In this document: positions 1 to 6,451 of the stretch, piece by piece
Position numbering within the stretch: position 1 is the first letter of the stretch
How the letters are laid out: each line of letters starts with the position of its first letter
Position numbers and translations under genes: made by a program
Notes under the pieces: model-generated
What the model saw: the letters and a program-made list of their open reading frames with translations, nothing else
The model's database searches: none
What the model was told of the DNA's origin: nothing
Assembly: GCA_002898555.1 (NCBI GenBank)
Contig: BEHR01000030.1
Coordinates: 1 to 50,465, forward strand
Source of the DNA: a bacterium HR15
Lineage (GTDB): Bacteria; Armatimonadota; Fimbriimonadia; Fimbriimonadales; GBS-DC
Direction: 5' to 3'
DNA length: 50,465 nt

Positions 1-258
1 CGATTCACCGACCTTAGCAAGCCAATCAATAAGACCTTTCAGTACAATTCTCCCACTCGGATCCACCGCATTCACGGGGTCATTCAGGCAGTAGGCATAC
101 GCATTCAGCGTGAGCGGGGCATAGATAGAACCCAGCCACGGGTCTTGTTACAGGAACCTGCCTACCACAGGATCGTACCAACGCACCCCAACCTTCACCA
201 AGCCACCCGTCTCGGTCAGCTCGTTCCGATAGCTCCAATCGCTGTTCGCCCTCACCAT
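1..258 (-). pseudogene. RHS/YD-repeat core fragment A with in-frame stop, runs off left edge
   Basis: Read on the minus strand, this fragment encodes the end of an RHS core ([10 protein letters not shown], then [14 protein letters not shown]) followed by the junction [11 protein letters not shown] and the start of a new tip (RIVLKGLIDWLAKVGES) that leaves the window. The conserved FLQQDPW is broken: the first Gln codon, CAG in copies B and C, is TAA here at 148-150. Translation from the ATG at 258, which has a GGAGGAG ribosome site just before it, would give only 36 residues. RHS cores normally form a shell around a variable C-terminal toxin. This copy lacks the shell and matches its relatives only from the last part of the core, so it looks like a displaced, decayed tip cassette. 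It follows the membrane protein gene at 304-1476 by 45 bp. Confidence 0.8.
75..231 (-). repeat. RHS core repeat, copy A
   Basis: This is the part of fragment A that aligns with copies B and C at DNA level, from the NDPV codons back to [10 protein letters not shown]. It is shorter than the other two because the NGAWL codons are absent. It carries the TAA at 148-150. Confidence 0.8.
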
Positions 259-303
259 TACTCCTCCATCCATCGAAGTGACAGGCTACGAGCTAGTCAC
301 CCG

Positions 304-1476
304 CTACAGTTGCCCTAAGTTAGTGACAAACTGCTGCAGGTGAATAGAAAATCTCGCCAGTGCAATCGGGATCGCCGCTATGTGCCAAGATTTCCCATCT
401 TTGTAGAGCAAGATACTTGCGGCAACTATCAATATCACAAACGGAAGATAGTGGTTAGACAGCGCTTCTACCAGCCACCATCCCAGAACGCCATAGGAAA
501 GCGAAAGCAAAATGGCTGTTCCAAACGGTAGTGAACCTACTAATCCCGAATATACCGATCGCAACACGAAATTACTATGGACAAATGTTCCAAAACCAAT
601 CGATAGAATGATGAATAGCCAGTACAACAGAGTGGAGTGTTCAAAGGCAAGCTGCAGCATGGGTATAGTAAAGTCCCGCATCATGTACACCGCATTAATC
701 AAGGCAAGAAACAGTAAAGCTACGCTCATCAATGTGGCGTTGCTGGTTTCTAAACTTGTAAGTTGCGAGGGATTGGCCCTCCTAAGCCAGTTTCCCAAGC
801 CCAGAAGCATCAACATACTAAAAACCCAGTTTACAAAGAAAGCGCGCGCCCTATCGCCTTTATGGACAGGCATCGGTGCGCCTGCAACGAGAAGATCGCT
901 CAGAAGCGTGCTTACAATCAATAAAAGAGGCAACAAAAGGATAGTAATTGATAGTTTTATAAAAAATTTATTATTTGCATTATTGTTATTGTGTTGCAAA
1001 ACATGAATAATAATAGTCAATGATACAAGCAAAATCGCAGGAATCTCCAATCGTGCGATTGTTGTCAGAAGACTGGGAAATAGTATGCTGAATGACTCAA
1101 GATATCGTCCTACCTTCCAGTAAACATAGCATTTATAGCGCAAATAGGTAGCAAGGCTCTGAGGGTTCAATTCATGAGAACTCAGCGATTCAATCTCCTG
1201 TACAGCGGTTGAATAGTCCTTTAGCTGCAGCAACAGATAGATCCGGAGCAGCTGCAACTCCGTGTCCTTGGAAGACTGGGCTAATGCACTGTTCACCTTG
1301 TTTAGAAGGTTAGAAACCTTTTGAGTGTCAGGGTTATTCCAAGCATCGGTTAACCTATGCGCCTGTACGAAGAAGGAGTGATAAGGATGGAACTGCTGTT
1401 GCGCCTCCAGCTCATGGGCAAAGCACCATAGGACGATTACCACAACAACAGCCACTCTCAAGTTCTCCATCCTCAT
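304..1476 (-). CDS. Polytopic membrane protein of unknown function, candidate immunity protein of tip B
   Basis: This 390-residue protein is not recognised. It starts with a signal-peptide-like segment (RVAVVVVIVLWCFAHELEAQ). A soluble stretch of about 120 residues follows, helical and somewhat TPR-like (LQLLRIYLLLQLKDYSTAVQEI), and then about eight hydrophobic segments. The ATG at 1476 is chosen because GGAGG lies 9 bp upstream; GTG 1479 and ATG 1470 are alternatives. It begins 18 bp after the stop of the orphan RHS tip B on the same strand. In RHS loci the gene right after a tip usually encodes the matching immunity protein, so an immunity role is inferred from position only. The middle of the gene (about 500-1010) is AT-rich compared with the rest of the window, which fits recent transfer. 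Confidence 0.7.
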   Translation of the reverse strand: MRMENLRVAVVVVIVLWCFAHELEAQQQFHPYHSFFVQAHRLTDAWNNPDTQKVSNLLNKVNSALAQSSKDTELQLLRIYLLLQLKDYSTAVQEIESLSSHELNPQSLATYLRYKCYVYWKVGRYLESFSILFPSLLTTIARLEIPAILLVSLTIIIHVLQHNNNNANNKFFIKLSITILLLPLLLIVSTLLSDLLVAGAPMPVHKGDRARAFFVNWVFSMLMLLGLGNWLRRANPSQLTSLETSNATLMSVALLFLALINAVYMMRDFTIPMLQLAFEHSTLLYWLFIILSIGFGTFVHSNFVLRSVYSGLVGSLPFGTAILLSLSYGVLGWWLVEALSNHYLPFVILIVAASILLYKDGKSWHIAAIPIALARFSIHLQQFVTNLGQL

Positions 1477-1494
1477 CACTCATAACCTCCAAGC

Positions 1495-1950
1495 TCAATA
1501 GTATCCTGGCACCGTAGGCACAGCATCTAGGTAGTCAGGAACGCCATCGCCGTCTGCATCACCGGGACCGTATGGCGGCCTCTGTGGTGCAGGATATGCC
1601 CCTGGCACGTTAGGATCACTATCAGGATTGTATCGATAATCGGGCAGACCAGGCTTAGATGAACACCCACTCAATGTCACAACAACCACAACAGCCACAA
1701 TAACCACAACAACAAAAGCAATTTCTCCAGACGGATCTGTAAACGATACGGGGTCATTCAGGCAGTAGGCATACGCATTCAGCGTGAGCGGGGCATAGAT
1801 AGAACCCAGCCACGGGTCTTGCTGCAGGAACCGTCCCACCGCAGGGTCATACCAGCGCACCCCGACCTTGACTAAGCCACCCGTCTCGGTCAGCTCGTTC
1901 CGATACAACCACGCCCCGTTCCAGTCGTACACCTGACGCATCCCGTTCAC
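1495..1950 (-). CDS. Orphan RHS C-terminal tip (copy B)
   Basis: This 151-residue reading frame starts inside the RHS core. Residues 1 to about 75 ([19 protein letters not shown], then [18 protein letters not shown]) match copy C almost base for base. After the junction motif DPSG the sequence is unique. It has a Val-rich membrane segment ending in LSGC, which resembles a lipobox, then a Pro/Tyr-rich tail with a calcium-loop-like [10 protein letters not shown]. The GTG at 1950 corresponds to the Val of VNGMRQ in copy C and has no clear ribosome site, so independent expression is doubtful. The likely role is a silent tip that could be recombined onto a full RHS gene through the 202-bp shared core. 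The tip has no recognisable nuclease or deaminase motif. The membrane protein gene at 304-1476 follows and is the likely partner. Confidence 0.7.
   Translation of the reverse strand: MNGMRQVYDWNGAWLYRNELTETGGLVKVGVRWYDPAVGRFLQQDPWLGSIYAPLTLNAYAYCLNDPVSFTDPSGEIAFVVVVIVAVVVVVTLSGCSSKPGLPDYRYNPDSDPNVPGAYPAPQRPPYGPGDADGDGVPDYLDAVPTVPGYY
1749..1950 (-). repeat. RHS core repeat, copy B
   Basis: This 202-bp segment is near-identical to copy C at 3420-3621, with the same length and no visible indels. It covers [10 protein letters not shown] through NDPV and ends just before the DPSG tip junction. It would serve as a homology arm for tip exchange. Confidence 0.85.
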
Positions 1951-1973
1951 TATGCTTCAAAGAAAAGACGGAC

Positions 1974-2393
1974 TTATGGAACCTCGCTCATTTCGTGAAT
2001 TACTGTCTTAGGCGTCTTGCGCCCTTTATCCGTCCGATCAAAGTCCGTATCGAAACTCACAATCTCCAACTGGTTTAACGCCGCAGCAGTATACTGATAG
2101 GCATCGTCAAAATCTAAGTGAAACTGAGTCTGATACTTTACGAGATCCGACATCGACTCGGGCGGTACAGAAACATGCGGCAGATATCCGCTCAAAAGCA
2201 TATCCTCAACAAACTCCAAAAATACATGGTGTAGATTTGCGCGAGTGAGTATCAGCCCTATCGTGTGGAGCGAAAAGTCAGACAGACAGAGAGTGTGAGG
2301 CGGCGCGTGCAGTAAAAGCTCACGCACTTCCTCTGCGCGTGCTTGTAGAAGCAGACCTTCCAGCAGAATATTAGTGTCCAGGAGATATTTCAT
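1974..2393 (-). CDS. PIN-domain ribonuclease toxin (VapC-like)
   Basis: This 139-residue protein starts at MKYLLDTNILLEGLL, the usual N-terminus of a PIN domain. The acidic positions expected for metal binding are visible: Asp at residue 6, DFDDAYQYTAA in the middle and FDTDFDRTDKG near the end. PIN toxins of this kind are Mg2+-dependent RNases, and the partner antitoxin is normally encoded just upstream. Here the DUF2281 gene ends at 2371, inside the start of this gene, so the two are translationally coupled. The longer open frame back to 2591 overlaps the antitoxin out of frame and is not used. The pair sits between two RHS cassettes. It may be an ordinary addiction module that landed there, or part of the accessory island. 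Confidence 0.85.
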   Translation of the reverse strand: MKYLLDTNILLEGLLLQARAEEVRELLLHAPPHTLCLSDFSLHTIGLILTRANLHHVFLEFVEDMLLSGYLPHVSVPPESMSDLVKYQTQFHLDFDDAYQYTAAALNQLEIVSFDTDFDRTDKGRKTPKTVIHEMSEVP

Positions 2394-2613
2394 GGCTGGA
2401 TTGCATTTCCCCAAGTCGCCACTCATTCGCCAAGTGTTGCAGTTCAACAGAGGTGTAGCGTTCGCGCAGTGCTTGCGCTCCGCCCCACCACTTGAGTGTT
2501 GGACGCGACGACGGGTGGGAAACGCGCTTTGCCAGTAAGAACTCCACAAAGTCGCGCACCTCGCGCTGGAGTTCGGGCGAAAGTTCCTCAATCAGCTCGT
2601 GAAGTGTTTTCAT
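2371..2613 (-). CDS. DUF2281-family antitoxin
   Basis: This 80-residue protein begins [19 protein letters not shown] and continues RDFVEFLLAKR, the helical signature of DUF2281 proteins, which are commonly encoded next to PIN toxins. The C-terminal half (LKWWGGAQALRERYTSVELQ) resembles the toxin-neutralising tail of that family. Its start overlaps the end of the membrane gene at 2588 by 26 bp, and its stop overlaps the PIN toxin start by 23 bp. Translation therefore probably runs through as a coupled chain. The start ATG at 2613 is preceded by GGGTGG. The assignment as antitoxin rests on the family resemblance and the neighbouring toxin. Confidence 0.8.
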   Translation of the reverse strand: MKTLHELIEELSPELQREVRDFVEFLLAKRVSHPSSRPTLKWWGGAQALRERYTSVELQHLANEWRLGEMQSSHEISPGH

Positions 2614-3061
2614 CGTTCCACCCAGTCCTTATGATACCCTGCTGAACCAGTAGGCTCGCACTCAAGTAGGCAAGGCTTGTTCCAAAGAGCAGCCAACGCG
2701 CAATCGTGCTGCTCGGAAGCTCCACACCTTTGAACACAGAGGCACAGATAAGAACTATCCCCAAGACAAGCCACTGAATGTTTGTCCAGGTGGAGAACCA
2801 ACGAGGCAGCCGAACTGACCGAACCGCTGTATATCCAGGCAATCCTACCAGAAAACCGGCGACTCCCAAAACTAACAATACGAAGAAAGCAAACCAAACG
2901 TCTCCAGAAGGCGGTAGTAAATCGATCGGGATAAGGAGTGTCCACGCTAATGACCCCGCAGTAAATAATAACTTTTCCCACTTGGTATACGAGATTGCAC
3001 TACGCAAAGACACCATAGAGGCTCCCAGAGCTAATAGTATGATTCCCCCAAGGTCATTCAT
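2588..3061 (-). CDS. Small polytopic membrane protein, candidate immunity protein of tip C
   Basis: This 157-residue protein has four or five hydrophobic segments and no recognised domain. The ATG at 3061 overlaps the stop codon of RHS copy C (ATGA), so the two are translationally coupled. Coupling right after an RHS tip is the usual place for an immunity gene. An integral membrane immunity protein would suggest that the tip acts on the membrane, but this is inference. An in-frame GTG nine bases upstream at 3070 is an alternative start. The 3' end overlaps the antitoxin gene. Confidence 0.65.
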   Translation of the reverse strand: MNDLGGIILLALGASMVSLRSAISYTKWEKLLFTAGSLAWTLLIPIDLLPPSGDVWFAFFVLLVLGVAGFLVGLPGYTAVRSVRLPRWFSTWTNIQWLVLGIVLICASVFKGVELPSSTIARWLLFGTSLAYLSASLLVQQGIIRTGWNDENTSRAD

Positions 3062-3966
3062 CGTTCCCACCAGTAATCCACGCCTCCTCTGTTGCGCCAG
3101 TATTCACGAAGTTTATCTTCTCTGGCGATTGCTTCATCATACCATCTCGGATACTGAGAAAACTCCCAACTATAGTACTTGACTCTCAACTCCGAGTTTC
3201 TATCACCTGCTTCCATGAGCTTTAGACAACGGCTTGGGAACATCAATATCCCTGCTGTCCCAGTAATGTATGTCACAGGATTAGGAGTGAGCAAGACGCC
3301 CAGAACACCACCTATAGAAAGGAGTATACCCCCTAAATGCTCCCACACCTCAAACTCAGATTTATAGTAAGCATCTGCGTATGGATTAGATCGCATCCCA
3401 CTTGGATCCACCGCATTCACGGGATCATTCACGCAATACGCATACCCATTCAGTGTGAGCGGAGCATAGACCGAGCCAAGCCACGGGTCTTGCTGCAGGA
3501 ACCGTCCTACTACAGGGTCGTACCAGCGTACACCAACCTTGACCAGTCCGCCCGTCTCGGTCAGCTCGTTCCGATACAGCCACGCCCCGTTCCAGTCGTA
3601 CACCTGACGCATCCCGTTCACCACATCCCCAAACGCATCCGTTATCGGCACATTCGCCGACGAAGTGCCGATACCTGCCAAGTCACCACGCAGATTCCAG
3701 TGCAGATAGTCGTTCCCGCGCTGGTACAACCACGCTCCGAAACTCTGCACCACCCACGCACCACCGTTCGCACGCTCAGCAAGCACACTGTCCCCAGCAC
3801 CGTACAGAAACTCCAGCGTATTGCTGCCCAGCTGCGCCTTCACCCGACGACCTAAACCGTCATAAGTATAGACCCAGCCAACACTTGCCCCTTGACGCTT
3901 CAAACGCACCAAGTTGCCCTCCGAGTCATAACCCAATTCCCAAGTCTCGCCGTTCACCCGACGCAC
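3058..3966 (-). CDS. Truncated RHS/YD-repeat protein, C-terminal core plus tip C
   Basis: The 302-residue product carries YD repeats ([31 protein letters not shown]) at about residues 10-60. The RHS core follows ([43 protein letters not shown]) up to about residue 195. The last 105 residues form a unique tip with a hydrophobic hairpin ([16 protein letters not shown]) and a charged, aromatic tail ending VDYWWER. Full RHS proteins exceed 1000 residues, so most of the shell is missing. The frame opens only after a TGA next to the stop of the upstream gene, and its GTG start at 3966 has no good ribosome site. It is either a pseudogene remnant or a tip read through from the upstream operon. The ATGA overlap with the next gene suggests the 3' part is still under selection. 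Confidence 0.75.
   Translation of the reverse strand: MRRVNGETWELGYDSEGNLVRLKRQGASVGWVYTYDGLGRRVKAQLGSNTLEFLYGAGDSVLAERANGGAWVVQSFGAWLYQRGNDYLHWNLRGDLAGIGTSSANVPITDAFGDVVNGMRQVYDWNGAWLYRNELTETGGLVKVGVRWYDPVVGRFLQQDPWLGSVYAPLTLNGYAYCVNDPVNAVDPSGMRSNPYADAYYKSEFEVWEHLGGILLSIGGVLGVLLTPNPVTYITGTAGILMFPSRCLKLMEAGDRNSELRVKYYSWEFSQYPRWYDEAIAREDKLREYWRNRGGVDYWWER
3420..3621 (-). repeat. RHS core repeat, copy C
   Basis: This 202-bp segment is near-identical to copy B at 1749-1950. Here it is part of a longer RHS core that continues upstream to 3966. Confidence 0.85.
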
Positions 3967-3971
3967 ACCTA

Positions 3972-5261
3972 TTAATCAGGTGGTGTGAATTGAATGCCAC
4001 GTAGAAAGGGCAAGTGATTTTCAACCTGCCCAATATCGATCGCGACACGCAAAGTCCGATCGCCATACTGCATTGTTATGAGAACAGCGGGTTGCAGCTC
4101 GTAGTAGACACGCGTTCCGGCTGGAAGCAGATCACCTGCTGGATAAAGTTGCTCTGTCGCCTCAAAGAAAGGACGCATTTGTTGCAACCGCTCGACCAGC
4201 TCATGCTGAACCACTACAGGCAAGGTGCCATACTCATGCCAGACCTCCAGAGCGGGTCCATTCCACGACGGCTTGAGCCGTGCCTGCACCCTTTGGGTCG
4301 CTTCCTCAAGGATTTTCCTTGCTTTTTGACCCAAATCCTTAAGAGCTTTAAATGCATTCATCAGAGATTCGGCTCGCGACTCACTCAAGCCCACTGAATA
4401 CAACACAATCAGTTCCGTATTTCCCCGATGGTCGGGCTTTCCATGGGCACCGTCGAAAGATGGAGAGGGAGTAGAAGTGTGGCGTTGCTCACGGGGTGAT
4501 GTGGTGGGGAAAGTCAGGGAAGTAATCGTTATACTCGGACGCCCTTCCACGCCGGGGATATCGTACTGAACTGCTATATTACCGAAAAGTTCAACACGTG
4601 TTAGCCCCTTCGCAAGTACCTCTTGAAAAGGAACTCCCAAGATGTGACTTATAAAATTGCGAGCTTGTGCCAGATGAGCAATGTCTGGGGACAGAGCAGT
4701 GTCCATCCACTCAGCAAGCAAAGTGCGCGCGTTCGCATCAGTGGAAAGATCGACAGCGCCATCCCAGCTGAGAAGCAGATTCAACAGATCAGTTTCAAGG
4801 CGAGCAACACCCTCCGCCGTGCGAATCACCCCCGGAGAGAAAAGAAAAACCTCCGTCGTTTTTGTAGAATCTGTTTGTAGTGCCCAGTGATGGGACTGCG
4901 CGAAGACTTGTAACCCTGAATAATCCCCTTGATTCGCGATTGCTACAGCGGTTTGTGCCTGAGTTCGCTCCTCTGGCAGGGCAATTACAACGCACCGTAG
5001 CGCCGGGCGCGTAGCAACAACGGACTCGATCGCCGATCGTATGTCTGGAGGGGAGGGTGTGTTCTCCTGAGCGAACAGGGGCATCAGTCCCACTGGTAGC
5101 AAGCACGCAATGATTAGAAGCCCTCTCGTAAGCGTTTGGTCGCTTGTGCGTCCTAGACGGAGTTTGGCAAGCATCGACTGGTATGGGAAAACCTTATCGC
5201 GCTGATCAAGGTGAAGCTTGTCTGCTTTTTTCAAGACCAGTTTCCGTAGTCGCAACACCAT
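3972..5261 (-). CDS. Membrane-anchored or exported protein of unknown function
   Basis: This 429-residue protein is not recognised. A basic N-terminal region is followed by a single hydrophobic stretch ([19 protein letters not shown], about residues 49-67) that could be a signal peptide or anchor. The rest is soluble and helical, with [20 protein letters not shown] at about residue 310 and an unusual [16 protein letters not shown] linker before it. The ATG at 5261 is chosen because GGAGGTG lies 7 bp upstream; the open frame extends further to 5315 without a site. The gene follows the Cys-rich protein by 54 bp and precedes RHS copy C by 5 bp. The three genes probably share the promoter at 5794-5823. 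Its place before an RHS gene suggests a role in that locus, but no motif supports a specific function. Confidence 0.6.
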   Translation of the reverse strand: MVLRLRKLVLKKADKLHLDQRDKVFPYQSMLAKLRLGRTSDQTLTRGLLIIACLLPVGLMPLFAQENTPSPPDIRSAIESVVATRPALRCVVIALPEERTQAQTAVAIANQGDYSGLQVFAQSHHWALQTDSTKTTEVFLFSPGVIRTAEGVARLETDLLNLLLSWDGAVDLSTDANARTLLAEWMDTALSPDIAHLAQARNFISHILGVPFQEVLAKGLTRVELFGNIAVQYDIPGVEGRPSITITSLTFPTTSPREQRHTSTPSPSFDGAHGKPDHRGNTELIVLYSVGLSESRAESLMNAFKALKDLGQKARKILEEATQRVQARLKPSWNGPALEVWHEYGTLPVVVQHELVERLQQMRPFFEATEQLYPAGDLLPAGTRVYYELQPAVLITMQYGDRTLRVAIDIGQVENHLPFLRGIQFTPPD

Positions 5262-5315
5262 ATTGATGCACCTCCATCGCTGGATGAGTCCTGCAAACCT
5301 GTTCCCAGGCGGCAC

Positions 5316-5765
5316 CTAATACACGCAGGTGGGGGTTGGAGAACCTGTGGCGCATCTACCTTCTGCCCACCAAAAAACTATCGAAATGCCGGCATTTCCA
5401 CAGCTGCGCCCAGTGTTTGCACATTTACATTCATAAATATTTAAAATGTAGAGACAACAGTAGTTTCCGACCTGGCTGCAGTGTGTTTCAGTCCGCACCA
5501 ACTTACCTACCTGACAATCGGATGGGCAATTGTTAAGCTGCGAACATGTCCATTTCTGACCACTACAAGGCGGTTTCGTTAATTGTTGTATCAAGATACC
5601 AAGATTATTAATGTTGGTAAAGCCAGTGTAGGCAAGTTCAGCGGCGACCCCAAACTGCGGGGGCACCACCAACGATACGCACAGCACCACGGCAAACGCC
5701 TTTGCCGTTCCCTTCTGCGCCAACACCTGGCGCACCCAACGCAAACTGCCTCGTCGCATCATCAT
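5316..5765 (-). CDS. Small secreted cysteine-rich protein, unknown function
   Basis: This 149-residue protein starts at the first of three ATG codons, directly after AAGGAGG with good spacing. Residues 1-42 look like a signal peptide (basic start, KAFAVVLCVSLVVPPQFGVAA). The mature part contains twelve cysteines, an even number that suggests disulfide pairing outside the cytoplasm. Short blocks include CPSDCQVGK, NYCCLYIL, YECKCANTG and a C-terminal PTPTCVY. No family is recognised. It is the first gene behind a near-consensus sigma-70 promoter and is followed by the 429-residue anchored protein. Confidence 0.65.
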   Translation of the reverse strand: MMMRRGSLRWVRQVLAQKGTAKAFAVVLCVSLVVPPQFGVAAELAYTGFTNINNLGILIQQLTKPPCSGQKWTCSQLNNCPSDCQVGKLVRTETHCSQVGNYCCLYILNIYECKCANTGRSCGNAGISIVFWWAEGRCATGSPTPTCVY

Positions 5766-5793
5766 TGCCTCCTTGTTCCAAAGGTTCGCTGCT

Positions 5794-5823
5794 ATTATAG
5801 CCCATCCTGCAGGGGTTTGTCAA
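5794..5823 (-). promoter_or_regulatory. Near-consensus sigma-70 promoter of the Cys-rich/RHS operon
   Basis: On the minus strand the sequence has TTGACA (5818-5823), an 18-bp spacer and TATAAT (5794-5799). The start codon at 5765 lies about 28 bp downstream of the -10, leaving room for the AAGGAGG ribosome site. This is the only place in the window where both boxes match consensus exactly. Confidence 0.8.
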
Positions 5824-5932
5824 GGGGGGTCTTGCAAAGTCGGTTTTGAGTTCAAAAAGTGTCGTCAAGACCCAGAAGACGCTAAAAATCGCTCACTGCC
5901 CACGCATTTTTTGAACCATCTGAGCAGCTTTA

Positions 5933-5956
5933 CAGGGCAAGGACACCCTTGCCCTG
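5933..5956. repeat. Perfect 10-bp inverted repeat with 4-bp loop
   Basis: CAGGGCAAGG (5933-5942) and CCTTGCCCTG (5947-5956) form a perfect hairpin with ACAC as loop. It lies in the 690-bp gene-free stretch 5766-6451, between the divergent side of the Cys-rich gene and the priA 3' end. No T-run follows on either strand, so it is a hairpin repeat rather than a clear terminator. Apart from this element and the 6201-6320 repeat, I see no coding signal in this stretch. Confidence 0.6.
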
Positions 5957-6200
5957 AACCGCACCTGCTGCCGCCCCATCGCCCTTGAAAAGGCGCACAG
6001 ACTTCAGCTCGGCACTGCGTGTGTCAGCGCCGTTGGCGCCACTCGCGCCTCAAAATGGGTGGGCAAGGCAGCGCGGTACCGCACACGCTGGTTCCTGCAC
6101 CGTCTGCTTCTCCCCTCCTTGCTGGTTGGGGTATTCGTCAAGCGGGTTGGGATTCCTGCTGTGGCGGGTGGTGAGTGGTGAGAGGTGAATTGGGTTTTTG

Positions 6201-6320
6201 GGCAGACAAAATTTTCTTTTCCGGGGTAGCCCAAAATTTTTTTCTCTGGGGTACCCGTCTGGGTCAGAGAAAAAATTTTGCGTCTGGGTCGGAAAAGAAA
6301 ATTTTGCACGGAGGTCTGCC
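6201..6320. repeat. Large nested inverted repeat, BIME/MITE-like
   Basis: GGCAGAC (6201-6207) pairs with GTCTGCC (6314-6320). AAAATTTTCTTTTCC (6208-6222) pairs with GGAAAAGAAAATTTT (6291-6305). An inner pair made of AAAATTT-rich and CTCT/AGAG arms fills most of the remainder. GTCTGGGTC also occurs twice inside as a direct repeat. The element lies about 130 bp past the priA stop and carries no ORF of its own. The arms resemble the AT-rich arms of the hairpin at 40144-40188, which suggests a dispersed family. Confidence 0.65.
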
Positions 6321-6451
6321 CCTACACGCTGGGAGGCTCGTCCTCCGGCATATCTGCCCGATAAGAGGGTTTTCCCAACATTCTGCGAGGGCTCTCCTTG
6401 CTACTTGCTGTTCAGAGGTTTTGATATTGCCATGGAAGCCTCCCTGCCTGA

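Noticed and set aside
512-1006. 164-codon plus-strand ORF opposite the membrane protein gene
   Set aside because: The opposite strand has a signal peptide, membrane helices and a ribosome site. This frame has none.
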